DNA of 64,000 nucleotides from Roseateles subflavus (lineage in GTDB: Bacteria > Pseudomonadota > Gammaproteobacteria > Burkholderiales > Burkholderiaceae_C), in assembly GCF_030285365.1 (NCBI RefSeq), contig NZ_JASVDS010000001.1, positions 806,001 through 870,000 of the forward strand, in the 5' to 3' direction. Position 1 is the stretch's first letter, and each line of letters opens with the position of its first letter. The translations under genes were made by a program, and so were the position numbers. Of this stretch, positions 30,000 to 37,384 are shown piece after piece. The notes beneath the pieces were generated by a model that was not told where the DNA came from, searched no databases, and saw only the letters and a list, made by a program, of their open reading frames with translations.

Positions 30000-30935
30000 A
30001 TGGAAACCGTCTTGCCGCAAGAGGTCCGCGCCGATGCGCTTCGCGTCCGCGAACGCGTGCTCGGCAGTCTCGGCCCGGGCGACTGGACGGCGCAGGTGGC
30101 CGCATTCATCGAGCAGTTCGCCGTGGTCGGCCCGCTGGACCACTACGGCCACGTCCCGGCGGCGGCCGAGGCCACGCTCGCGGCAGTGCGCCAGACCGGC
30201 GGTGAACCGGCCGTCACGCCCTTCCTGCAGGCGGCGCTCGCCGGGGCCATCGCGCGCAGCCTCGACAGCGGCGCCGTGGCAGCGCTGCCGCCGAGAGTCC
30301 GTGGCCACCAGCTCCGGCAGTTCCAGCGCATCCTCCGGGAGCTGGTGCCCGACGGCCCTGCGCTCAACACCGACCAGGACGTGTTCCGCAAGGACATGGG
30401 CCTGGCGACCCTGCGGCTGATGGCCGCCGCCGCCCAGCTGATCGACATGCGCTGCGGTGTGCCCCGCTCGCTGCTGACGCGCCAGGACTGGGGCACCGCC
30501 GCGAGGGGCCTGCTCACCTTTGTGCAGCTCGGCGGCTTCAAGCCCTACATGCAGATCCACACGCACAAGTCCTACCTCGATGAATTCAACGAGGACGGCT
30601 GGGCGGAGTGCTACCGCTGCTGCGCCGAGCTGTGCACGGCGCATCCCGAGCTGCGGGGCATGTTCGGCAGCAGCTGGTTCTACGACCCCGTGGTCATGGA
30701 GATCAGCCCGCGCCTGTCCTATCTCCAGTCCGTCCCGCGCCAGGGGGGCGCGCACCTCTGGTATTTCGCCACCGGCGGCGATTCCATCGGCAATGCCACG
30801 GCCACGTCACCGAGCCGGCGCAAGCTGTACGAGGAAGGCCGCTACGTTCCCAAGTCCTACATGATGGTGTGGGGGCGCGAGGCTCTCATCGAGTGGGCGC
30901 GCCTCGACGCTGCTGCCGCACCGGCGGCGCCTTGA
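30000..30935 (+). CDS. Conserved-looking hypothetical protein upstream of polysaccharide deacetylase
   Basis: 311 residues with no signal peptide or obvious TM segment. The middle and C terminus hold strongly patterned segments, likely conserved: IHTHKSYLDEFNEDGWAECY, LRGMFGSSWFYDPVVMEISP and a late SYMMVWGREALIEWA. The His/Cys-rich HTHK and CYRCCAELC could bind metal. I do not recognise the family. It ends 46 bp before a polysaccharide deacetylase on the same strand, and the pair probably forms an operon acting on a surface glycan (inference). The start ATG at 30000 is the first Met of the plausibly coding part; the frame upstream is shadow. Confidence 0.8.
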   Translation: METVLPQEVRADALRVRERVLGSLGPGDWTAQVAAFIEQFAVVGPLDHYGHVPAAAEATLAAVRQTGGEPAVTPFLQAALAGAIARSLDSGAVAALPPRVRGHQLRQFQRILRELVPDGPALNTDQDVFRKDMGLATLRLMAAAAQLIDMRCGVPRSLLTRQDWGTAARGLLTFVQLGGFKPYMQIHTHKSYLDEFNEDGWAECYRCCAELCTAHPELRGMFGSSWFYDPVVMEISPRLSYLQSVPRQGGAHLWYFATGGDSIGNATATSPSRRKLYEEGRYVPKSYMMVWGREALIEWARLDAAAAPAAP

Positions 30936-30981
30936 GGGCCTGCGGCCCCTGCCGGCCCGACATCCATCTCCCGTCACGCCC

Positions 30982-32028
30982 ATGAATCCTGCCAAGCGCC
31001 TTGTCTATGGTGCCGCCCGCGCGCTCGGGCTGTTTGCGCTCGCACGCCATCTCACGCGGCACCGGGTGCGCATCCTCTGCTTCCACGGCGGCAGCCTCGG
31101 TGACGAGCACCGGTTCAACCCCCTGCTGTTCTGCACGGGCGAGCACCTGGCCCGCCGCCTGGCCTGGATGGACGCCCACGGCTTCAGCTGGGTGAGCCTG
31201 GACTCGGCCACGGACATGCTCAAGGGCGCCGCTGCACGCCCGCGCCTGCCGGTGGTGCTGACCTTCGACGATGGCTGGTATTCCACCGCCCAGGTCCTCG
31301 GCCCCGTGGTGGCGCGCCATCAGGTGCCGGCTGTGCTCTACCTGTGCACGAGCCACTTCCAGCGCGGCGAGCCCGTTCCCGACGTCAGCATGGCCTACCT
31401 GGTCTGGCAGGCCGGCGCGCGTGTCGTGCACCTGGACGGCGTCGATCCGGCGCTGGATGGCCGCTACGACCTGGCCGATCCGCCGTCGCGCAAGGACTTC
31501 CTCGCCCGCGCCATCCGCTGGGTCCGCGAGGCGGGCGCGGGCGATGTCAGCGCGCGGCTGGACCTGCTGGCCGGCGCGCTGGGCCAGAGTCCCAGGTCGC
31601 TCGACCTGGCCAGCCGCCGCTTCAGCTATCTGGACGGCCACGAGCTCCAGGCCCTGCGGGCCCAGGGCTGGTCCATCGAGCTGCATGGCCATGAGCACCG
31701 CTATCCCGCCGGCGACCCGGCCGCGCTGGCGCAGGACCTGCAGCGCTGCCAGGCGGTCTTCGCCTCGCAGTCGCTGCCCCCCGGGCGGCACTACTGCTAC
31801 CCCAGCGGCAATCACGACGCCGCGGCGCACGAGCTCATGACGCAGCATGGCGTGGAGACCGCCACCACCTGCCTGCCCGGCCTGTGCCCCGAGGGTGATG
31901 CCCGTGCGCTGCACTACCTGCCGCGCTTCCTGGACGGCGCGAACATCCCGCCGCTGGTCTTCGAGGCGGAGATGAGCGGCTTCGCCGACGGCGTGCGCTG
32001 GCTGGCCCGCCTGGGCCGGCGCGGCTGA
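30982..32028 (+). CDS. Polysaccharide deacetylase family protein (NodB fold)
   Basis: 348 residues. The N terminus ILCFHGGSL supplies a family His. VVLTFDDGWYSTAQVL is the metal-binding Asp-Asp motif of the carbohydrate esterase 4/NodB fold. The region around ELHGHEHRYPAGD carries the His-x3-His-like ligands, and the segment HYCYPSGNHD resembles the RxPxG/Y motif region. There is no clear signal peptide, so it may act on a lipid-linked or cytoplasmic-face sugar. Its stop codon is the first base triplet of a 12-bp tandem repeat. Confidence 0.87.
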   Translation: MNPAKRLVYGAARALGLFALARHLTRHRVRILCFHGGSLGDEHRFNPLLFCTGEHLARRLAWMDAHGFSWVSLDSATDMLKGAAARPRLPVVLTFDDGWYSTAQVLGPVVARHQVPAVLYLCTSHFQRGEPVPDVSMAYLVWQAGARVVHLDGVDPALDGRYDLADPPSRKDFLARAIRWVREAGAGDVSARLDLLAGALGQSPRSLDLASRRFSYLDGHELQALRAQGWSIELHGHEHRYPAGDPAALAQDLQRCQAVFASQSLPPGRHYCYPSGNHDAAAHELMTQHGVETATTCLPGLCPEGDARALHYLPRFLDGANIPPLVFEAEMSGFADGVRWLARLGRRG

Positions 32029-32061
32029 GCCGACACCTGAGCCGACACCTGAGCCGACACC
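32026..32061. repeat. Tandem repeat, three copies of 12 bp
   Basis: TGAGCCGACACC is present in three exact consecutive copies (32026-32037, 32038-32049, 32050-32061), with a partial fourth TGAGCG after. The first TGA is the stop codon of the deacetylase gene, so each extra copy restates an in-frame stop. This looks like slippage at the gene end. Confidence 0.85.
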
Positions 32062-32097
32062 TGAGCGCCCGCCCGCCCCGCCCGGCGCGGTCGAGAC

Positions 32098-32679
32098 TCA
32101 GCCGCGGTCGAACTTGAAGACGGCCATGCTGGCCATCAGGTTCGGCCAGCGCCGCACGACCTGGCCGTCCTGCACGCCGAAGCTGTCGAGGAGACGCAGC
32201 CGGTTCTTGCGCGCCAGGATCTCGAAGTCGGCGTAGGTGCCCACGCGGATGTTGGGCGTGTCATACCACTCGTAGGGCAGGGTCCGCGTGACCGGCATGC
32301 GGCCGGCCAGCACCTGCAGGCGGTTGGGCCAGTGCGCGAAGTTGGGAAAGCTCACGATGCCCACGCGGCCCACGCGCGCCGTCTCGCGCAGCATGGCCTC
32401 GGCATTGCGCAGGTGCTGCAGGGTCTCGAGCTGCAGCACGACGTCGAAGCTCTGGTCCTCGAAGACGGACAGGCCCTCCTCCAGGTTCAGCTGGATCACG
32501 TTGACGCCGCGGCGTGCGCAGGCCAGCACATTCGCATCGGACAGCTCCACGCCGTAGCCCGTGCAGCCGCGCTTTTCCTGCAGCCAGGCCAGCAGCTCGC
32601 CCGTGCCGCAGCCCAGGTCCAGCACGCGGGAGCCTTCGGGCACCAGGGCGGCGATGGTCTCGATCAGGGGGGTGCTCAT
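32098..32679 (-). CDS. metW: Methionine biosynthesis protein MetW
   Basis: 193-residue class I SAM-dependent methyltransferase-fold protein. VLDLGCGTGELLAWLQEKRGCTGYGVELSD (SAM loop), the family-typical NLEEGLSVFEDQSFDVVLQLETLQHL and LPYEWYDTPNIRVGTYADFE are diagnostic of MetW. In betaproteobacteria MetW acts with MetX and is needed for its activity. Its ATG overlaps the metX stop by one base (TGATG), so translation is coupled. Confidence 0.96.
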   Translation of the reverse strand: MSTPLIETIAALVPEGSRVLDLGCGTGELLAWLQEKRGCTGYGVELSDANVLACARRGVNVIQLNLEEGLSVFEDQSFDVVLQLETLQHLRNAEAMLRETARVGRVGIVSFPNFAHWPNRLQVLAGRMPVTRTLPYEWYDTPNIRVGTYADFEILARKNRLRLLDSFGVQDGQVVRRWPNLMASMAVFKFDRG

Positions 32680-33815
32680 CAGCGGAACTCCTTGGCGATG
32701 CGCTCGAAGTAGGCGCGCAGCACGCCGTGGTAGCGGGGATCCTCCAGCAGGAAGGCGTCGTGGCCGTGCGGGGCGTCGATCTCGGCGTAGGAGACGTCGC
32801 GCCGGTTGTCCACGAGGGCCTTGACGATCTCGCGCGAACGGGCCGGCGAGAAACGCCAGTCGGTCGTGAAGCTGGCCAGCAGGTACTTGCAGCGGCTGCT
32901 GGCGAAGGTGCGGGAGAGGTCCCCGCCGTGCTCGCGGGCCGGGTCGAAGTAGTCCAGGGCGCGGGTGATGAGCAGGTAGGTGTTGGCGTCGAAGTACTCG
33001 CTGAACTTGTCGCCCTGGTGGCGCAGGTAGCTCTCGATCTGGAACTCGATGTCCTGCGTGCTGTAGCCCAGCTCGGCGGCGCGGAGCTCCCGGCCGAACT
33101 TCTGCTCCATCACGTCGTCGCTGAGGTAGGTGATGTGCCCGATCATGCGGGCTACGCGCAGCCCGCGCTTGGGGATGGCGCCGTGCTCGTAGAAGAAGCC
33201 GCCATGGAAGTCCGGGTCGGTGACGATGGCGCGGCGCGCCACCTCGTTGAAGGCGATGTTCTGGGCCGAGAGGCTGGGCGCCGTGGCGATGGCGATGCAG
33301 TGCCGCATGCGGTCCGGGTAGCGCAGGGACCAGTCAAGCGCCTGCATGCCGCCCAGAGAGCCGCCCAGCACGGCGGCCAGCTGCGTGATCCCGAGGGCGT
33401 CGAGCACGCGCGCCTGGGCGTCCACCCAGTCGTGCACCGTGACCACGGGGAAGTCGGCACCATAGATGCGGCCGGTGTCGGGGTTCGTGTGCATCGGGCC
33501 CGTGGAGCCGAAGCAGGAGCCGAGGTTGTTGATGCCGATGACGAAGAAGTGGTCGGTGTCCAGCGGCTTGCCGGGGCCGACGAGGTTGTCCCACCAGCCC
33601 TCGCTCTTCTCCTGCCCGGCATAGGTGCCCGCCACGTGGTGGCTGGCGTTCAGCGCGTGGCAGACGAGCACGGCGTTGGACTTGTCGGCGTTGAGCTGGC
33701 CGTAGGTCTCGTAGACCAGCTCGTAGTCGCGGATCCGGGCGCCGCTGCGCAGGGGCAGGGGCGCCTCGAAGCGCATGCGCTGGGGCTGGACATCGCCCAC
33801 CGATGCTGTGGCCAT
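32679..33815 (-). CDS. metX: Homoserine O-acyltransferase MetX
   Basis: 378-residue alpha/beta-hydrolase-fold enzyme that acylates L-homoserine (succinyl- or acetyl-CoA), the first committed step of methionine synthesis. The N terminus [18 protein letters not shown], the segment [15 protein letters not shown], the nucleophile elbow [12 protein letters not shown] (Ser near 152) and the C-terminal [11 protein letters not shown] with the catalytic His are intact. Many proteobacterial MetX enzymes with MetW use succinyl-CoA; the donor cannot be settled here. It is first in the metXW operon and controlled by the SAM-II riboswitch-terminator upstream. Confidence 0.96.
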   Translation of the reverse strand: MATASVGDVQPQRMRFEAPLPLRSGARIRDYELVYETYGQLNADKSNAVLVCHALNASHHVAGTYAGQEKSEGWWDNLVGPGKPLDTDHFFVIGINNLGSCFGSTGPMHTNPDTGRIYGADFPVVTVHDWVDAQARVLDALGITQLAAVLGGSLGGMQALDWSLRYPDRMRHCIAIATAPSLSAQNIAFNEVARRAIVTDPDFHGGFFYEHGAIPKRGLRVARMIGHITYLSDDVMEQKFGRELRAAELGYSTQDIEFQIESYLRHQGDKFSEYFDANTYLLITRALDYFDPAREHGGDLSRTFASSRCKYLLASFTTDWRFSPARSREIVKALVDNRRDVSYAEIDAPHGHDAFLLEDPRYHGVLRAYFERIAKEFR

Positions 33816-33826
33816 CTGGACTCTCC

Positions 33827-33868
33827 AAAAACAAAAACCGGCTCCGCGAAAGGTGCGGACGCCGGTTT
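33827..33868 (-). terminator. Intrinsic terminator in the metX leader (riboswitch expression platform)
   Basis: On the minus strand the leader reads AACCGGC, a nested TCCGC...GCGGA stem, GCCGGTT and then TTTGTTTTT. This is a strong two-part hairpin with a U-rich tail, ending about 11 nt before the metX start codon. Its place between the aptamer and the gene marks it as the SAM-controlled attenuator. Confidence 0.82.
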
Positions 33869-33877
33869 GCAGGAGCG

Positions 33878-33930
33878 CCCCTCTTTAGCGGAATTTATTG
33901 AGCGCCCGCAATTCGGAACAAATCGGCGCT
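33878..33930 (-). ncRNA. SAM-II riboswitch aptamer
   Basis: The minus strand carries the compact SAM-II (SAM-alpha) consensus in order. P1 strand AGCGCC is followed by GAUUUG, then CCGAAUUGC, P1 return GGCGCU, the AAUAAAU joining loop, GCUAAA and the 3' purine strand AGAGGGG that forms the pseudoknot. The match to the known metX-associated SAM-II sequence is close at each conserved block. SAM binding should favour the downstream terminator and lower metXW expression. Confidence 0.88.
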
Positions 33931-33939
33931 GTGCGGCGG

Positions 33940-33945
33940 ATTATA
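33940..33945 (-). promoter_or_regulatory. metX promoter -10 element
   Basis: A perfect TATAAT on the minus strand about 10 bp before the SAM-II aptamer, placing transcription start near 33933. The expected -35 region is poor. The hexamer overlaps the TAA stop codon of the upstream binding-protein gene. Confidence 0.6.
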
Positions 33946-34744
33946 GGCCGCCGGACCCCTGCAGCACGCCCATGCGCTGCAGCAGGCGCTGGTGCTCGCC
34001 GTCGCGGCGGAGCTTCTCGAAGGCCTCGAGCAGCGGCTGGATCTCGCGGTCGGTGAGGTCCGGGCTGCCCACCAGCCAGATCTCGCTCTGGTCGTAGCTG
34101 GGGCCCACCACCCAGTCCTGGGGCGCCTGGCCGGCCGCCTGCAGTGCGGCCATCACCACGGGCACGGCGCCGTAGATCAGGCCGGCGCTGCCCTCCTCCA
34201 TGCGGCGCAGGATGTGCTCGTAGCCGGCCTCCTGCGAGACGTGGCGGAAGCCCCGCTTGTGCAGGCTGTCGCTGCTGAGGGCCCCGCGCAGCGTGAGCAC
34301 CTTGGTGCTGCGCGCACGGGCCTCGTCGATGCCCTGGGGCCAGCGGCTGCGAGGGCCGATGAGGGCGTAGCGGTGGGTGTACAGCGGCACGAGCCAGCGG
34401 TAGAGCAGCTCGCGTTCGGGCGTGCGGGCCAGCGGCGCCATGAGCACCTGGTGGCCGGTGCGGGCCATCAGCGTGGCGCGGGCGAAGGGATAGAAGTGCG
34501 GCTGCAGGTCCCATCCGGCGCGCTCGCACAGCAGCACGAGGAAGTCGCCCAGCGGTCCGGGGGCATCGCGGCCCTGCGGGCTGATCACGGCCGGGAAGTC
34601 CGCGGTGACGAGCTCCATGGCGCCGGCCGGCACCGCCGTCATCGTCCAGGCGAGCGCGCAGCCCGCGGCCAGGCGGCGGGCCAGCCCGTGCCCCGGTCGG
34701 GCGCGACACCAGGGCGGGCGGGGAAGGGGAGGCGAGGAAGGCAT
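33941..34744 (-). CDS. Periplasmic substrate-binding-like protein (SBP family 3 type)
   Basis: 267 residues if started at ATG 34744, which gives a signal-peptide-like N terminus ending in TAVPAGA before the mature MELVTADFP. The body fits a small bacterial extracellular solute-binding fold (VTADFPAVIS..., GTARATLMARTG-like YPFARATLMA, GGxxY-like EAGYEHILRRMEEGSAGLIYG). Such single proteins without transport partners are common in Burkholderiales. The ligand is unknown. The start is uncertain because no clear RBS is present and the frame stays open upstream. Confidence 0.75.
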   Translation of the reverse strand: MPSSPPLPRPPWCRARPGHGLARRLAAGCALAWTMTAVPAGAMELVTADFPAVISPQGRDAPGPLGDFLVLLCERAGWDLQPHFYPFARATLMARTGHQVLMAPLARTPERELLYRWLVPLYTHRYALIGPRSRWPQGIDEARARSTKVLTLRGALSSDSLHKRGFRHVSQEAGYEHILRRMEEGSAGLIYGAVPVVMAALQAAGQAPQDWVVGPSYDQSEIWLVGSPDLTDREIQPLLEAFEKLRRDGEHQRLLQRMGVLQGSGGL

Positions 34745-34900
34745 GCCGGCATCTGCAGTGCGAGTCCGCGATCCGGGCATTGGAACCCAGGGACGCCCGC
34801 TCCGGCAAGCGCTCCGGCAAGCGCAAAGGGGGGCACCTTGGGGGGTGGCGCCGGGCGGCGCCACCGGGGCAGGGGTGGGTCAGGGGCAGGGGCAGCGGCC

Positions 34901-34924
34901 GGGCAGGGCAGGGCAGGGCAGGGC
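34901..34924. repeat. GGGCA tandem repeat, potential G-quadruplex
   Basis: Nearly five copies of GGGCA in the non-coding 34745-34937 gap, preceded by further GGGGCAGG units. Four runs of three G with 2-nt loops meet the usual quadruplex pattern on the + strand. The same gap has a perfect 2 x 12-bp tandem repeat (GCTCCGGCAAGC at 34799-34822). Confidence 0.75.
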
Positions 34925-34937
34925 GCCGCCCCGGCGC

Positions 34938-35303
34938 TCAGTCTTCCTGCTTGGATCCGGGCAGGGCGGCCGTGAGGCCCAGCAGGCCGGCGACGATCAG
35001 CACGTACCAGATCGAGGCCGTGGCCTCGAGCTTCAGCACGCCGGCGCTGGACAGCACCAGCAGGGCCGCCGCGCTGCCGGCCAGCAGCAGCAGGGTGGCC
35101 CCGGCGGCGCGGGTGACCAGCAGGCTCTGGTCCTTGCGGGCGGCCATGGCGAAGAGCACATAGCCCAGCAGGCTGAAGAGCGGGAAGAAGACCCACAGGG
35201 CCATGCCCGCGGTGATCGGGGCCACGTGCAGCGGCTCGGCCAGCAGGGCGGCCCCGCTGAACAGGCCCAGCAGCAGCAGGAAGGCGGCGGCGATGCGCAT
35301 CAT
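34938..35303 (-). CDS. Small four-helix membrane protein
   Basis: 121 residues with four hydrophobic segments (about 4-22, 30-50, 65-85, 92-113) and short loops. No catalytic motif is seen. GGAGGAGCC precedes the ATG at 35303. It lies 18 bp after sppA on the same strand and is probably co-transcribed. The function is not recognisable. Confidence 0.85.
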   Translation of the reverse strand: MMRIAAAFLLLLGLFSGAALLAEPLHVAPITAGMALWVFFPLFSLLGYVLFAMAARKDQSLLVTRAAGATLLLLAGSAAALLVLSSAGVLKLEATASIWYVLIVAGLLGLTAALPGSKQED

Positions 35304-35321
35304 GTCAGGCTCCTCCGAGGA

Positions 35322-37178
35322 TCAGGGGGCCGTGCACAGGCAGTGCACGGTGGTCGAGAAGGGCTTGCGGCCCTCCAGCAGCTCGCTGACCATGGCCAGC
35401 TCCTGCTGCGACTGCATCACGCCGGCCGGCACCTGGAAGCCCAGCTGCGCGCGCACGGAGGCGGCAATGTTCGGGGCCAGGGCGCTGCCCAGGCTCTCGA
35501 GCAGCTTCTCGAGCTTGCCGGGTTCCTTCTCGATGTAGCTCACACGCGGCTTGGCGTCGAGCTTGGCGCGCTTGGCGGCGGCCTGGATGGCGTCGTCGAG
35601 GCTGCCCAGGCGGTCGACGAGACCGCGCTCCAGCGCCTGCTTGCCGGTCCAGACGCGGCCCTGGGCCACGGCATCGATCTCCTCGACCTTCTTCTTGCGG
35701 GCCTGTGCGGCCTTGCCGGTGAACTCGTCGTAGATGTGCTGGATGCTGCTCTGGACGGCCGAGGCCATGCGTGCGTCGAGGCCGGTGCGGAAGTCGTAGC
35801 CCTTGCCCAGCCAGGTCGTGGTGTAGCCGCCGGTGTGCAGGGAGAGCTTGTCCATGAGCTTCTCGCCCGTGGGCAGCAGCGCGAAGACGCCGATGGAGCC
35901 GGTGATGGTGCCGGCGTCGGCGATCACTTCGTCGGAGGACATGGAGATCCAGTAGCCACCCGAGGCCGCGACGTCACCCATCGAGATGACCACGGGCTTG
36001 CCGGCCTTCTGGGTCAGCTCCAGCTCGCGGCGGATGATCTCCGAGGCGAAGGCGCTGCCGCCGGGCGAGTTCACGCGCAGCACGACGGCCTTGACCTGCT
36101 CGTCCTCGCGGGCCTGGCGGATCAGCTCGGCGGTGGAGTCGCCGCCGATGGTGCCGGGGGCGGCGCTGCCGTCCTTGATCTCGCCCTGGGCCACGACCAC
36201 GCCCACGGCGGGGCCGACGGGCAGCGCGGGCTTCTGGCGGGCAAGGTAGTCACCCAGGCTGACGCGGGCGAAGCTGTGGCCCTTCTCGTCCTTGGCGCCG
36301 CGCTGCATCAGCAGGGCGCGGACTTCGTCGCGCGTCTTGATGCCGTCCACCAGCTTCTGCTGCAGGGCCAGCTTGGCGAGGTCACCGCGCACGGCGGCCA
36401 GGTCCTTGTCGGCCTGCTCGATGCTGCGGGCCAGGCTGCCGGCCTCCAGCTTGCGGGCCTTCTCGATATCGGCCAGGAAACCGTTCCAGAGCTCGTTGTA
36501 GAGGTAGCTTTCCGCTTCCAACGACGCCGGGGACGGTGCGTTGGCGATATAGGGTTCGCCCGCGCTCTTGTAGGTGCCCACGCGCAGCAGGTTGGGCGTG
36601 ACGCCCACGCGCTCCAGGGCGTCCTTGTAGTACAGGCGCTGGCGGCCGAAGCCTTCCATCATCACGCCGCCCATCGGGTGGATGAAGATCTCGTCGGCCT
36701 GGGCGGCCAGGTAGTAGGCGCGCTGGCTGTAGTTGTCCCCGTAGGCCAGCACCTTCTTGCCGCTGGCCTTGAAGCGCTGCAGGGCCGCCGCGACCTCGTG
36801 CAGGCCGGCGAGGCCGGCGCCGCTGAAGCCGTCGAGGTCCAGCAGGACCTGGCCGATCCGGGCGTCCTTGCCGGCGGCATCCAGGGCGGTCAGCACGTCG
36901 CGCAGGCGCACCTGCTTGGGCTCGATGCCCTGCAGCTGGTTCATCGCCTGGTCGCGGGCCGAGCCGGAGAACTGCTCCACCAGCGGGCCCTCGAAGCCCA
37001 GCACCAGGGTGCTCTTGTCGGTCAGGGGCTTGGGGCCGCCGCTGACGAGGCCCCAGATCAGGGCGATCAGCAACAGCAGCAGGATGAGGTTGAACAGCGC
37101 ACGGCGCATGCCGTCCACCACCCACCAGATCTTCTTCAGCAGCCACCAGACAGGTGAGACGAGGGTCTTGATGCCCAT
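35322..37178 (-). CDS. sppA: Signal peptide peptidase SppA (67K type)
   Basis: 618-residue membrane serine protease of family S49 that degrades cleaved signal peptides. One N-terminal TM helix (~28-47) anchors two tandem S49 domains. The general-base Lys is in VGTYKSAGEP near 204 and the nucleophile Ser in DVAASGGYW near 406, as in E. coli SppA (Lys209/Ser409). VVLRVNSPGGSAFASE is the second-domain ligand loop. The start at 37178 has TGGAGGAATC upstream. The small membrane protein gene follows in the same operon. Confidence 0.96.
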   Translation of the reverse strand: MGIKTLVSPVWWLLKKIWWVVDGMRRALFNLILLLLLIALIWGLVSGGPKPLTDKSTLVLGFEGPLVEQFSGSARDQAMNQLQGIEPKQVRLRDVLTALDAAGKDARIGQVLLDLDGFSGAGLAGLHEVAAALQRFKASGKKVLAYGDNYSQRAYYLAAQADEIFIHPMGGVMMEGFGRQRLYYKDALERVGVTPNLLRVGTYKSAGEPYIANAPSPASLEAESYLYNELWNGFLADIEKARKLEAGSLARSIEQADKDLAAVRGDLAKLALQQKLVDGIKTRDEVRALLMQRGAKDEKGHSFARVSLGDYLARQKPALPVGPAVGVVVAQGEIKDGSAAPGTIGGDSTAELIRQAREDEQVKAVVLRVNSPGGSAFASEIIRRELELTQKAGKPVVISMGDVAASGGYWISMSSDEVIADAGTITGSIGVFALLPTGEKLMDKLSLHTGGYTTTWLGKGYDFRTGLDARMASAVQSSIQHIYDEFTGKAAQARKKKVEEIDAVAQGRVWTGKQALERGLVDRLGSLDDAIQAAAKRAKLDAKPRVSYIEKEPGKLEKLLESLGSALAPNIAASVRAQLGFQVPAGVMQSQQELAMVSELLEGRKPFSTTVHCLCTAP

Positions 37179-37384
37179 GCGATTCCTCCAGGTTGGGCGC
37201 GCGCTCGGCGCAGTTCTTGATGCGCGCCGATTGTGCAGCAAGCCGCCGGCTGTGGCGTGTGAGCAAAGCCATTGCGATGCAGCGTGACAGCGACGCGCTT
37301 TGGTGCTGCACTGCAGGCTTGCCGGGCGCCGTGGGGTCGGGTCTTGCGGCCCCACGGCGCCCCGCGCCCGAGGAGACCTCCCGC

